DNA of 15,345 nt from JAICNG01 sp035765135. Lineage in GTDB: Bacteria; Gemmatimonadota; Gemmatimonadetes; Gemmatimonadales; Gemmatimonadaceae. Position 1 is the stretch's first letter, and every line of letters begins with the position of its first letter. Shown here in pieces: positions 7,540-15,344 of this stretch. Location of the stretch: NCBI GenBank assembly GCA_035765135.1, contig DASTYE010000124.1:1-15345 (forward strand), read 5' to 3'. The position numbers and the translations under genes were made by a program. A model generated the notes under the pieces. That model searched no databases, was not told the origin of the DNA, and saw only the letters and a list, made by a program, of their open reading frames with translations.

Positions 7540-9657
7540 ATGATCGACATCTCGCGACGCCTGCTGCTCGCGTCGATGGCCCTGCCCAGCGTCGTGGCCG
7601 CGCAGTCGCTCACCTACCCCGCCGCGCATCGCGACAGCGTCGTCGAGAACTACCACGGGACGAAGGTGCCCGATCCCTATCGTTGGCTCGAGCACCCTGA
7701 TAGCGGGCACGCTCCGCAGTACCTCGAGGCGCAGCGAAGCCTAACGGCGACATACCTGAACGGCATCGCGCATCGCGATCCGATTCACAAGCGCCTCACC
7801 ACCCTGTGGGCATATGCGCGTACCGGCGTGCCGTGGCGCGAAGCCGGCCGCTTGTTCTACCTCAGCAGCTCCGGAGCGCAAGCGCAGTCAGTGCTCTACA
7901 TCCAGAAGGATGCCGGCGAGCAGCCGCGCGCCGTCCTCGATCCCGCCACGATCTCACCCGACGGGGCGATCGCCGTCGGCGATCATGTCGTGTCCCCCGA
8001 CGGTCGCCTGCTCGCCTACCGCACCGCGCAGGGCGGCGCCGACCTGGGCCAGATTCACGTCCGTGAGATGGCAACGGGGCGCGACCTCGGGGGCGTCGTC
8101 GACAGTGTTCTGACGTCGGTGTGCTGGACACACGACGCGCGCGGATTCTTCTACATCCGCCCGCCCGCGCCGAAGCCGGGTGATACCCAGTCGAGCGAGC
8201 GCATCGACAAGCAACTCTTCTATCACGTTCTCGGACAGCCACAGGCGAAGGACCGCTTCATTCAGGGGTGGACTGAGAGCTCGCGATGGCTGTACTGCAT
8301 GTTGAGCGAGGACGGGCGCTACGCGCTGGCCGTCGTCGAGCAGGGAACGGAGAGCGCGATGTATGTCATGGACCTCCGCGATCCGACGAAGCCTCACGTG
8401 GCCGCACCGCTCGTACGCCTGCTTGGCGATCGCGCCGCGTTCCACACCCCACTCGACATCGTCGGACGCACGCTCTACGCGCGCACGAATCTCGACGCGC
8501 CGCGGAATCGCGTCGTTGCGCTCGATCTTGCGCAGGGTTCGAGCGCCAGGGCGCGCACGGTCGTGCCCGAGTCGCCGGACGTGATCATCGATGCCGTCAT
8601 CGCCGGCGATCGTATCGTCGTGAACTACCTCGCCAACGTCACCAGCCGGGTGCGTCTCTTCACGCTCGACGGGACGCCGTCAGGCGAGGTTGGGCTTCCC
8701 GGTGTCGGGGCGGTCGGCTGGCCGCTCAGCGCGCGACCTTCCTCCCGCGACCTCTACTACTCGTTCGCATCCTTTCTCGCGCCACGCACCGTATACCGGT
8801 ACGACCTGCGGAGCGGCACGAGTGCGTCCTTCAATCCGCCGCGCGTTCCGTTCGACGCGAGTGCCTACGAGACGAAACAGGTCTTCTACACGTCGAAGGA
8901 CGGCACGCGCGTGCCGATGTTCATCACCGCCGCGAAAGGCCTGAAGCTGGACGGGACGCATCCGACCATGCTCACGGCGTATGGCGGGTACGGCATCAGC
9001 AGCGATCCGCATTACGAGCCGGACATTCCGCTCTGGCTGGAGATGGGCGGCATCTACGTCGTCGCCAACATTCGCGGCGGCGGGGAATACGGCGAGGAGT
9101 GGCATCGCGCCGGCATGCTCGACAAAAAGCAGAACAGCTTCGATGACTTCCTCGCCGCCGCGGAGTACCTGATCGCCGAGCGGTATACGACGGCGAGCAA
9201 GCTGGCGATTTACGGGCGATCGAACGGTGGACTGCTGGTGGGGGCCGTCATGACGCAGCGCCCCGACCTCTTCGCGGCGGCCGTCGCCGACGCGGGGCAC
9301 TACGACATGCTCCGCTATCACAAGTTCACGGTTGGCGCGGGGTGGATCTCGGAGTTCGGCTCTCCCGACGACCCGAAGGCGTTCCCGCATCTGCGCGCCT
9401 ACTCCCCGCTGCACAACGTGCGCGCGGGCACCTGTTATCCGGCGACGCTTCTGCTCGCGGCCGACCATGACGACCGGGTGGTGCCGAGCCACGCGTACAA
9501 GTTCGCGGCCGAGCTGCAGGCAGCGCAGGGCTGTCAGCGACCGGTGCTTTTGCGCGTCGCGGTGGACGCGAGCCATAGCTACGCGTCGAGCGAGGCGCGG
9601 GTCTCCGAACGCGCCGACATGTGGGCGTTCGTGGCCGCACAGCTGGGCCTTCGTTAG
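7540..9657 (+). CDS. Secreted prolyl oligopeptidase (S9A family)
   Basis: The 705-residue product has an export signal (SRRLLLASMALPSVVAAQ, cleavage near 22) followed by the typical S9A opening VVENYHGTKVPDPYRWLE. The middle (~80-410) is the seven-bladed propeller that restricts substrate size. The C-terminal alpha/beta-hydrolase domain carries YGGYG (~483-487), NIRGGGEYGEEWH, nucleophile Ser561 in GRSNGG, acid Asp644 in ADHDDRVVP and His679. Spacing and total length match characterised prolyl oligopeptidases (~700 residues). It should cleave short proline-containing peptides, here outside the cytoplasm. The context of His679 is DASHSY rather than the usual AGHG, and GRSNGG replaces the commoner GGSNGG. 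The stop TAG lies inside a CGTTAGG word; Leu68 is the only CTA/TTA leucine codon I found in the gene, and it also lies in such a word. Confidence 0.95.
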   Translation: MIDISRRLLLASMALPSVVAAQSLTYPAAHRDSVVENYHGTKVPDPYRWLEHPDSGHAPQYLEAQRSLTATYLNGIAHRDPIHKRLTTLWAYARTGVPWREAGRLFYLSSSGAQAQSVLYIQKDAGEQPRAVLDPATISPDGAIAVGDHVVSPDGRLLAYRTAQGGADLGQIHVREMATGRDLGGVVDSVLTSVCWTHDARGFFYIRPPAPKPGDTQSSERIDKQLFYHVLGQPQAKDRFIQGWTESSRWLYCMLSEDGRYALAVVEQGTESAMYVMDLRDPTKPHVAAPLVRLLGDRAAFHTPLDIVGRTLYARTNLDAPRNRVVALDLAQGSSARARTVVPESPDVIIDAVIAGDRIVVNYLANVTSRVRLFTLDGTPSGEVGLPGVGAVGWPLSARPSSRDLYYSFASFLAPRTVYRYDLRSGTSASFNPPRVPFDASAYETKQVFYTSKDGTRVPMFITAAKGLKLDGTHPTMLTAYGGYGISSDPHYEPDIPLWLEMGGIYVVANIRGGGEYGEEWHRAGMLDKKQNSFDDFLAAAEYLIAERYTTASKLAIYGRSNGGLLVGAVMTQRPDLFAAAVADAGHYDMLRYHKFTVGAGWISEFGSPDDPKAFPHLRAYSPLHNVRAGTCYPATLLLAADHDDRVVPSHAYKFAAELQAAQGCQRPVLLRVAVDASHSYASSEARVSERADMWAFVAAQLGLR
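7740..7746 (+). other. RCCTAACG word, site 5
   Basis: GCCTAACG lies in the prolyl oligopeptidase gene, AGC CTA ACG. Leu68 is the only CTA or TTA codon I could find in its 705 codons. Confidence 0.6.
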
Positions 9658-9658
9658 G
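9652..9658 (-). other. RCCTAACG word, site 6, over a stop codon
   Basis: CGTTAGGC contains the last sense codon (CGT) and the TAG stop of the prolyl oligopeptidase gene. The first bases of a small stem, 9656-9660 with 9664-9668, overlap it. Confidence 0.6.
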
Positions 9659-9675
9659 CGCCGCGCCTGGCTGGA

Positions 9676-10530
9676 TTACGCTTCGCCCATCACCAGCCCT
9701 TCGATCGTGTGCGCCTGAACGATCGGTTCGAGAGTCGACACGACTCTGCACGTCAGATGGCTGCGCAGCCACTCCGGCAGTGAGTCGTAGCAGGCCTCGG
9801 TGAGCTGGAGGTCGTGACGCTCCGCGTTCCCCGCATCGGGCGCATCCACGCCAAGCACGAGCACCGGGCGTGACACGCTCGATCGATTTGGGGTCCCCCG
9901 GTGGATGGTGAGCGCCGAGCGGGCGGAGATGTCCCCCATGCGCGGCATCTTCTTCTGCGCACGCGCTTCGTACCGAGGGTAGAGCGTCTTCGGTGGAAAC
10001 ATCCCGTGATCGAACCCATCCGGCTCATCCCATTGCGTCCCCGGTGCGATCTCGAAGGGCCCCATGTCCTCGGTCACGTCGACCGTGGTGATGTTGAAGG
10101 CGAGTGAATTGAGCCCCCGGCCCGTGAGCGTCGCGTCGGGGGATGGAAAATCCCGGTGCCACGGCTGCAGCATCGCTCCGGGAAGCGGCACATCGAATCC
10201 GATCTCGACGATCGTGTAGTCAGGCCCCAGCACCGAGCGGCAGACGGCGACCACCCACGGGTGCGTGATTAGATCGCTGAATCCACGAATGCGCTCCGGG
10301 TGCACCTCGGCGTAGTAGCGCTTCGGCCCGCGGCCGACGAGGGCGCCGGGCCGCGTGAGCCCCTCCGCGAAGAGCGCGTCGATGTCCTCGCGGAGCTCCT
10401 GAACCCAGTCGCGCGTGAACGCTCCTTTCAGTCCAATGATCCCGTCGCCATACAGTCCGCGCATGATCGCCGACGGCTCGAAGGATGCGTCGGAGGCGTT
10501 AGGCGCCACCGGTGCCTGAAGGGTGGTCAT
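9676..10530 (-). CDS. PhyH-family Fe(II)/2-oxoglutarate dioxygenase
   Basis: The 284-residue product starts at ATG 10530, with GAGG 8 bases upstream and overlapping the galM stop; the longer open frame (to 10725) only reads galM sequence in another frame. The phytanoyl-CoA dioxygenase fold shows a metal-binding H125-x-D127 (QPWHRDFPSPD), a distal His210 (TIHRGTPNRSS) and a downstream Arg221 suited to binding 2-oxoglutarate. The segment MGPFEIAPGTQWDEPDG is typical of PhyH. It would hydroxylate a small molecule using oxygen and 2-oxoglutarate; the substrate is unknown. No signal peptide is present, so it is cytoplasmic. It is the last gene of the SusC-SusD-GH43-galM run, 10 bases after galM, and its end is 18 bases from the end of the convergent peptidase gene. 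Confidence 0.88.
   Translation of the reverse strand: MTTLQAPVAPNASDASFEPSAIMRGLYGDGIIGLKGAFTRDWVQELREDIDALFAEGLTRPGALVGRGPKRYYAEVHPERIRGFSDLITHPWVVAVCRSVLGPDYTIVEIGFDVPLPGAMLQPWHRDFPSPDATLTGRGLNSLAFNITTVDVTEDMGPFEIAPGTQWDEPDGFDHGMFPPKTLYPRYEARAQKKMPRMGDISARSALTIHRGTPNRSSVSRPVLVLGVDAPDAGNAERHDLQLTEACYDSLPEWLRSHLTCRVVSTLEPIVQAHTIEGLVMGEA
10497..10503 (-). other. RCCTAACG word, site 7
   Basis: GCCTAACG lies in the coding strand near the start of the PhyH-family gene, CCT AAC GCC (Pro10-Asn11-Ala12). Confidence 0.6.
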
Positions 10531-10535
10531 GCGCC

Positions 10536-10542
10536 GGTCCTC
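10536..10542 (-). promoter_or_regulatory. Ribosome-binding site deciding the PhyH-family start
   Basis: On the minus strand GAGGACC ends shortly before ATG 10530 and overlaps the galM stop codon (10541-10543). It supports this start and suggests coupled translation of the two genes. Confidence 0.6.
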
Positions 10543-11611
10543 ACGTGTGACCTCGATCCCGTACTCCGAACGCGAACACGGTACTGGAGCGATACTCTCC
10601 ATCCGGCCGTAATACGGTGGAGGGAAAGTGCGGCTGGTTTGGCGAGTCGGGAAAGTGCTGCGTCTCGAGGCAGAACCCGGAGCGATGCACGTACGCGCGT
10701 CCCGCCTTTCCGCGAATGCTCCCATCGAGAAAGTTACCGGTGTACAGCTGCATGCCGGGCTCGGTCGTGTACACGTCGAGCACGCGTCCGGTCACCGGCT
10801 CGACGGCGCTCGCCGCGTGCGAGAGTCCGTCATCGAACCGGTCGAGGACGTAGTTGTGGTCGTATCCGCCCGAGAGTCGCAGCTGCTCCTCGCTGGCATC
10901 GATGCGCTCACCGATCGGGTGCGGAGTGCGAAAATCGAACGCGGTGCCGGCGACGCTCTCGATCGCGCCGATGGGGATGAGCTCGGCATCGACCGGCGTG
11001 AAGCGCGAGGCGTTGATCAGCAGCTCGTGACCCGTCACGTTGTCGGTTCTCGATCCGGCCAGGTTCCAGTACGTGTGCTGCGTCAGGTTGACCGGGGTCG
11101 GACGCGTCGTCGTCGCCTTGTAGTCGATGATGAGCTCGTTATGGTCGGTCAGCGCGTACGTCACCTGCGTGGTCAGCGCGCCGGGATAGCCCTCCTCGCC
11201 GTCAGCGGACCGGTAACGCAGCGCCACGCCACGCGATGCCTTGTGCGCGAACGGATCGGCGCTCCACACCACCTTGTCGAAGCCGCGCTGGCCGCCGTGC
11301 AGGTGATTCCGACCGTTGTTGTGCGCGAGACGATACTCGACTCCGTCGAGCGTGAAGCGTCCGCGGGCGATGCGGTTCGCGTAGCGCCCGACGATCGCGC
11401 CGAAATAGGAGGCGCTGCGGAGATAGCCCTCGACATCGTCATGCCCAAGCACGATATCTTCGACCACGCCATCGCGATCGGGCGTGCGGAGCGAGACGAT
11501 GATGCCCCCGAAGGTGATGACGCTGATCTCGACACCGCGCGCGTTCGAGAACGTGAAGCGCTCGACGGGCGTACCATCGGGCGCGGTGCCGAAGGCATCG
11601 CGCGTGGGCAT
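10541..11611 (-). CDS. galM: Aldose 1-epimerase
   Basis: The 356-residue product from ATG 11611 matches the usual galactose-mutarotase length (~345). Family landmarks: FGTAPDGTPVERFTFSN at the N-terminus, GRYANRI (75-81), substrate-binding NHLHGG with His105, catalytic-acid region TQHTYWNL with His179, YDHNYVL with Asp251, and general base Glu316 in CLETQHFPDSPN. The enzyme interconverts alpha and beta anomers of hexoses and often of arabinose or xylose, fitting its place next to a GH43 enzyme. No signal peptide is seen from this start. In-frame ATGs at 11647 and 11656 are possible; 11611 is preferred because GGAGG lies just upstream (spacing only 4 bases) and the family homology starts there. 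Only 52 bases separate it from the GH43 stop, indicating an operon. Confidence 0.95.
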   Translation of the reverse strand: MPTRDAFGTAPDGTPVERFTFSNARGVEISVITFGGIIVSLRTPDRDGVVEDIVLGHDDVEGYLRSASYFGAIVGRYANRIARGRFTLDGVEYRLAHNNGRNHLHGGQRGFDKVVWSADPFAHKASRGVALRYRSADGEEGYPGALTTQVTYALTDHNELIIDYKATTTRPTPVNLTQHTYWNLAGSRTDNVTGHELLINASRFTPVDAELIPIGAIESVAGTAFDFRTPHPIGERIDASEEQLRLSGGYDHNYVLDRFDDGLSHAASAVEPVTGRVLDVYTTEPGMQLYTGNFLDGSIRGKAGRAYVHRSGFCLETQHFPDSPNQPHFPSTVLRPDGEYRSSTVFAFGVRDRGHT

Positions 11612-11615
11612 CGTC

Positions 11616-11620
11616 CCTCC
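11616..11620 (-). promoter_or_regulatory. Ribosome-binding site deciding the galM start
   Basis: GGAGG on the minus strand lies 4 bases before ATG 11611. The spacing is short, but neither alternative start upstream has as strong a site. Confidence 0.5.
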
Positions 11621-11663
11621 ACTGGTACGAGCAGTGGTCGTCACCATGGCTGGCATCCGACCT

Positions 11664-12758
11664 CTAGGGACACTGGCCCGCGGGGACGAGCACGGGAACG
11701 CCGCTCGCCACCGGGGTACCGAAATTGGGTGTTCCGTCGGCATTCCACCCGAACTTCTGCATGCGGATGACGCGATCGGCCCACCCCGCCGCATTCTGTG
11801 TCTTCGAGTGATACACGATCCACGGCTCGGTCCCGTCGGGAGACACCGTGAAGCTCGCATGACCCACGCCATAGACGCCGAGATTCGGCGCGCCGGTGAA
11901 CACGGGGCCAGACTTCGTCCAGCTCGCCGGGTTCAGCGGATCGGCGCCTGACGAGAGCTCGAGGAGGCCAAGCCGGTAGTCCGGAAGGAAGGACTCGCGA
12001 GCGGAGTACACGATGAACGTGTGCGTTCCGTTGACGAGGAACTCCGGGCCCTCCTGAAGATTGAGCTGCGTCCCGATCTCCCACGTCTCCACCGGCGAGC
12101 TGATCCTCACGCGATTCGTGGCGATCGTCCACGGATTCGACATCCGGGCAATGTACAGGTGCTGCGGCGTCACGTGCGTCGGCTCGTTCCGCTCCCACCC
12201 GGACCAGACGGCGTACAGCTGACCATCGATGCGATGAACGGTGAGGTCGATCGCCCACACCGGGTTCGTTCCGCCGGCGACGTCATCACCGGTGTACAGC
12301 ATCCCCTTGTCGGTGTAGGTGCCTTGCGGGTCTGGACCGGTGGATTCGAGCACGCCGCTGCGCTGGTCGGTGAAGGCGGCGTCCTGTCCCGACGGCCCAG
12401 GCTGTCCCGCGGCGTAGTAGATGTACCAGCGCCCGTCGATGAGGTGGAGCTCCGGCGCCCAGATGTCCGTCTGATTCCACCCCGAGCCAGTGGGCTGCCA
12501 CACGCGCACAGCGTTGCGCTTGAGGCTCGTCAGGGTGTCGGTGCGGTAGACGTAAATTCCCCCGTCACGCGACTCGACGCTGTAATACTTCCCCTCGTGC
12601 CGTACGACCCACGGATCGGCGCCGGGCGCGATGGGGTTCGTGAAGGTATTGGGGCACAGCGGCCCATTCGGGCGGCCGTCGTTCCCCGTTCCTCCGGAGG
12701 AGCACGCGGCCGCGCTCAACGAGAGCGCGACCGCGGTCCCGAGCCACTGTGATTTCAC
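11664..12758 (-). CDS. Family 43 glycoside hydrolase lipoprotein
   Basis: The 364-residue product uses a GTG start with GGAG about 6 bases upstream. A lipoprotein signal ends in LSAAAC (Cys19), so the enzyme is probably lipid-anchored in the outer membrane or periplasm. The five-bladed GH43 propeller carries the expected acidic residues: base Asp48 in PIAPGADPW, pKa-modulating Asp171 in AIDLTVH, and acid Glu236 in LQEGPEF. IWAPELHLIDGRWYIYYAAG and VYGVGHASFTVSPDGTEPW are strongly GH43-like. Members cleave alpha-L-arabinofuranosyl or beta-xylosyl linkages; the sequence looks closer to arabinofuranosidases, but the subfamily is not certain. It sits 13 bases after the SusD stop and supplies sugars to the downstream epimerase. 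No carbohydrate-binding module is attached. Confidence 0.93.
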   Translation of the reverse strand: MKSQWLGTAVALSLSAAACSSGGTGNDGRPNGPLCPNTFTNPIAPGADPWVVRHEGKYYSVESRDGGIYVYRTDTLTSLKRNAVRVWQPTGSGWNQTDIWAPELHLIDGRWYIYYAAGQPGPSGQDAAFTDQRSGVLESTGPDPQGTYTDKGMLYTGDDVAGGTNPVWAIDLTVHRIDGQLYAVWSGWERNEPTHVTPQHLYIARMSNPWTIATNRVRISSPVETWEIGTQLNLQEGPEFLVNGTHTFIVYSARESFLPDYRLGLLELSSGADPLNPASWTKSGPVFTGAPNLGVYGVGHASFTVSPDGTEPWIVYHSKTQNAAGWADRVIRMQKFGWNADGTPNFGTPVASGVPVLVPAGQCP

Positions 12759-12771
12759 CGAAGCTCCACGA

Positions 12772-14370
12772 TCACCATCCGGGATTCTGCGGAAGGTTCG
12801 GGTTGAGGTTTCTTTCGTTCGTCGGAATGGGCAGGCGCTCCGACTTTCCGACGACGAAGCCCGCGCGCCCAGCCCCAGGATCGGCGGCGAAGTCGGGATC
12901 GTGCGCGGCCAGCGCCGGCGTCAGCCGGTCGTGGCGGCGCAGATCGTTGAACCGTGACATCTCCAGACCGAGCTCGAACATGCGCTCGTGGAGAATCGTA
13001 TCGCGCAGCTGCGCCTGGCTGAGACCGGCGAGCGCCGCCTTGTTCGCGCGAGCGCGCACCTGGTTGATGAACGTGAACGCCTGCGCGGTCTGGTTCGACT
13101 CGTTGAGCGCTTCGGCCTGCATCAGGAGCACGTCGGCGTACCGGAGCACCTTGAAGTTGATCGGGTTGTCCCAGCGCTGGTCCGTGTTCAGCTCCGTCTC
13201 CCCGTACTTCCGGAAGAACAGCATCGTGTCCTCGCGCGCGGGCGAGGCCGGATTGTCCACGAAGAACGAGCCGCGATCACGCCCGTACACCTGCTCGGTG
13301 GCGCGCGCCGGATCATGGTAGAGAATCGTCGCGTCCAGCCGGGGATCCACCGCGTTCGTGGTCGTACGGGATGCCATGAACTCGTTGAAGTACCAGCGCG
13401 TCGGCCGACCGTCGCAGAACGTCGGATTGAAATCCTGCATCGGCGGACCTGGGCGATAGCAGGGACCGATCATCTTCGGGAAGCTGATCCCGGTCACGCC
13501 AATTGGCCACATGTCCTCAGTCTCCACCTCGAAGATCGATTCCGGATTCACGTCATCCAGCGCCTGACGGAAGTTGTCGGCGTAGTTCGGGAGCAGCGCA
13601 TACAGCCCCGACGTAATCACCTCGCCTAACGCCTGGGAGGCTTCGGTCCACTTCCCCGTCATGTCGAGCACGCCGGCCATCTGCAGCCGCACGCGTCCCA
13701 GCATGGCCTGCGCCGCACCCTTCGTGGCCCGTCCGGTGTTCCCCGGCGGATACTGATCGGCGCGCGGAAGCACCGCCGCCGCATCCACCAGGTCCCGCTC
13801 GATCGCCGCCCACGTGTCCGCGGGTGGCGAGGCGCCGGGACGGTCCGTCGGCGCCGGCGGCGCGAGAATGAGCGGGATGTTCTCGTAGAGGGTGACGAGA
13901 TTGTAGTACGCCAGCGCACGCAGGAACTTCGCCTCACCGACGATGCGGCTGCGCTCCGTCGCATCCATGTTGATGTTCGGTACGTTCGCGATCACCAGGT
14001 TCGCGCGGCTGACCAGCTCGTAGTTGTGGATCCACAGATGCCGGTTCACCTCGAAGTTGTAGTCGTTGAGGTGAAAGGCGTTGAAGTTCGCGAGATCGCC
14101 CCACGGACTGGTGCGCGCCGTTCCGATGTCGGACCGGATGTCGTGGGCGAAGATGTGCCATCGGCTGAAGACGCCGAGGTGGAGGAGATTGTTGTAGACG
14201 GCGGTGAGGCCGCGGTTCGCGTCCGATGCCGACTGCCAGAACGTCTGACTGCTCTGCTGGTTTGGATTCGTGACATTCAGATCCGAGCAGCCAGCCAGCA
14301 TCGCTCCGGCGAACAGCGGCGCGGCGAGTCTATAGAGGCGCATGGTGGCGTTAGGTGAGCGTTGAGTCAT
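12772..14370 (-). CDS. SusD/RagB-type glycan-binding outer-membrane lipoprotein
   Basis: The 532-residue product starts at ATG 14370; a longer open frame to 14733 merely overlaps SusC in another frame. The lipobox MLAGC (Cys28) and following SDLNVTNPN are typical of SusD. The helical TPR-like body is evident (ASDANRGLTAVYNNLL, AKFLRALAYYNLVTLYENIPL, ATKGAAQAMLGRVRLQMA), and the C-terminal RagB/SusD signature RYADVLLMQAEALNE is near residue 410. The protein ends in NPGW, a characteristic SusD terminus. It caps the SusC transporter and binds oligosaccharides at the cell surface. The gap to the SusC stop is 14 bases. ATG at 14343 is a less likely start. Two RCCTAACG words lie within it: one spells Pro6-Asn7-Ala8, the other gives a TTA codon at Leu248. 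Confidence 0.95.
   Translation of the reverse strand: MTQRSPNATMRLYRLAAPLFAGAMLAGCSDLNVTNPNQQSSQTFWQSASDANRGLTAVYNNLLHLGVFSRWHIFAHDIRSDIGTARTSPWGDLANFNAFHLNDYNFEVNRHLWIHNYELVSRANLVIANVPNINMDATERSRIVGEAKFLRALAYYNLVTLYENIPLILAPPAPTDRPGASPPADTWAAIERDLVDAAAVLPRADQYPPGNTGRATKGAAQAMLGRVRLQMAGVLDMTGKWTEASQALGEVITSGLYALLPNYADNFRQALDDVNPESIFEVETEDMWPIGVTGISFPKMIGPCYRPGPPMQDFNPTFCDGRPTRWYFNEFMASRTTTNAVDPRLDATILYHDPARATEQVYGRDRGSFFVDNPASPAREDTMLFFRKYGETELNTDQRWDNPINFKVLRYADVLLMQAEALNESNQTAQAFTFINQVRARANKAALAGLSQAQLRDTILHERMFELGLEMSRFNDLRRHDRLTPALAAHDPDFAADPGAGRAGFVVGKSERLPIPTNERNLNPNLPQNPGW
13625..13631 (+). other. RCCTAACG word, site 8
   Basis: GCCTAACG lies on the plus strand. The minus-strand SusD gene reads GCG TTA GGC across it, so Leu248 is TTA. 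Confidence 0.6.
14349..14355 (-). other. RCCTAACG word, site 9
   Basis: ACCTAACG lies in the coding strand of the SusD gene within the signal-peptide region, CCT AAC GCC (Pro6-Asn7-Ala8). Confidence 0.6.
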
Positions 14371-14384
14371 GATGGCTGTCTCGA

Positions 14385-15344
14385 TCACATGCGGACGTCG
14401 ATGCCGACACTGACCGTCCGCGGATTCGGATAGATCCGTCCATCGTCGATCCCGCGTCCGAGGGGATTGCCGAAGCCCAGTGTCTCCGGATCCCAGTTGG
14501 AGAAGTCCGTGAAGGTGTGGGCATTTTGCACGTTCAGGTAAATCCGCGACTCGAGATCGCGCCCGCCGGACAGCCGCGACGTGATCGACGAGGGCAGCCG
14601 ATATCCGACGAGGATGTTCTGGATGCGGAGATAATCGCCATCCTCGATCCATCGGTCGGAGAGGAACCGCGTGTTGTCGTTCCCCGCAGCCAGCGCGCGC
14701 GGCGTCGTCGTGCTTCTGTTCTGCGGCGTCCACGGCTCGAACCCGGCGCGGAAGTTCGACGGATCGTCCATGCGATCGGTCCAGTAGCGCGCCACGTTGA
14801 AGATCTTGAAGCCGCTCGCTCCGCGCAGGTTGACGCCGAAGTCGAACCGCCCGTAGTTGCCGTCGAAGAAGAGGCCAAACGAATACTTCGGCGTGCCGTT
14901 CCCGACCTCGACGCGATCATCATCGTTGATGATTCCATCGCGGTTGGCATCCACGTACCGGATGTCGCCCGGCTGCGCATTGGGCTGAATGACCTTCACA
15001 TCATTATTTGGCAGCGTCGTCGTGTGCGCTTGCACCTCTTCCGCCGTCTGGAAGATGCCGGCCGTCCGCACGAGGTAGAACGTGCCGAGCGCGCTCCCGA
15101 CCGCCGTGCGAGCGGCGCCGGTCTGGTCGAACAGCGGCTGCCCGCCGTTGCCGAGCGACAGCACCTTGTTCCGCGTCGTCGTCAGCGTTGCGCTCGTATT
15201 CAGCCCGAGTCCGCCCTCGTCTCCATTCATCCAGCGATACGTGAGGCCGAGCTCGAAGCCGGTGTTGCGCATCGATCCGGCGTTGACCACCGGACTCCGC
15301 GCGATGTCCTCGCCGATCCCGAGACTCCACGGCAGCGGCGCGGT
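14385..15344 (-). CDS. SusC/RagA-type TonB-dependent transporter (C-terminal part)
   Basis: The frame is open to the right edge, so the signal, plug domain and most of the barrel lie outside; 319 C-terminal residues are visible, about a third of a usual SusC protein. The GTG at 15290 is internal, because coding character continues upstream to the edge (PWSLGIGEDIARSPVVN). SusC-like features include NAGSMRNTGFELGLTYRW, the calcium-type loop DANRDGIINDDDRVEVGNG, PKYSFGLFFDGNYGRFDFG and the terminal strand TVSVGIDVRM, which ends in a barrel-closing hydrophobic pattern. It imports oligosaccharides with TonB energy, paired with the SusD protein that follows after 14 bases. The promoter of this operon must lie beyond the window. 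Confidence 0.95.
   Translation of the reverse strand, partial: TAPLPWSLGIGEDIARSPVVNAGSMRNTGFELGLTYRWMNGDEGGLGLNTSATLTTTRNKVLSLGNGGQPLFDQTGAARTAVGSALGTFYLVRTAGIFQTAEEVQAHTTTLPNNDVKVIQPNAQPGDIRYVDANRDGIINDDDRVEVGNGTPKYSFGLFFDGNYGRFDFGVNLRGASGFKIFNVARYWTDRMDDPSNFRAGFEPWTPQNRSTTTPRALAAGNDNTRFLSDRWIEDGDYLRIQNILVGYRLPSSITSRLSGGRDLESRIYLNVQNAHTFTDFSNWDPETLGFGNPLGRGIDDGRIYPNPRTVSVGIDVRM

Noticed and set aside
6472..7710. 412-codon minus-strand frame opposite the hydrolase and peptidase starts
   Set aside because: It spans three well-supported plus-strand genes and has no recognisable domain.
10531..10725. N-terminal extension of the PhyH-family frame
   Set aside because: It overlaps the conserved C-terminus of galM; a ribosome-binding site precedes ATG 10530.
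14371..14733. N-terminal extension of the SusD frame
   Set aside because: It overlaps the SusC C-terminus in another frame; the lipoprotein signal begins at 14370.
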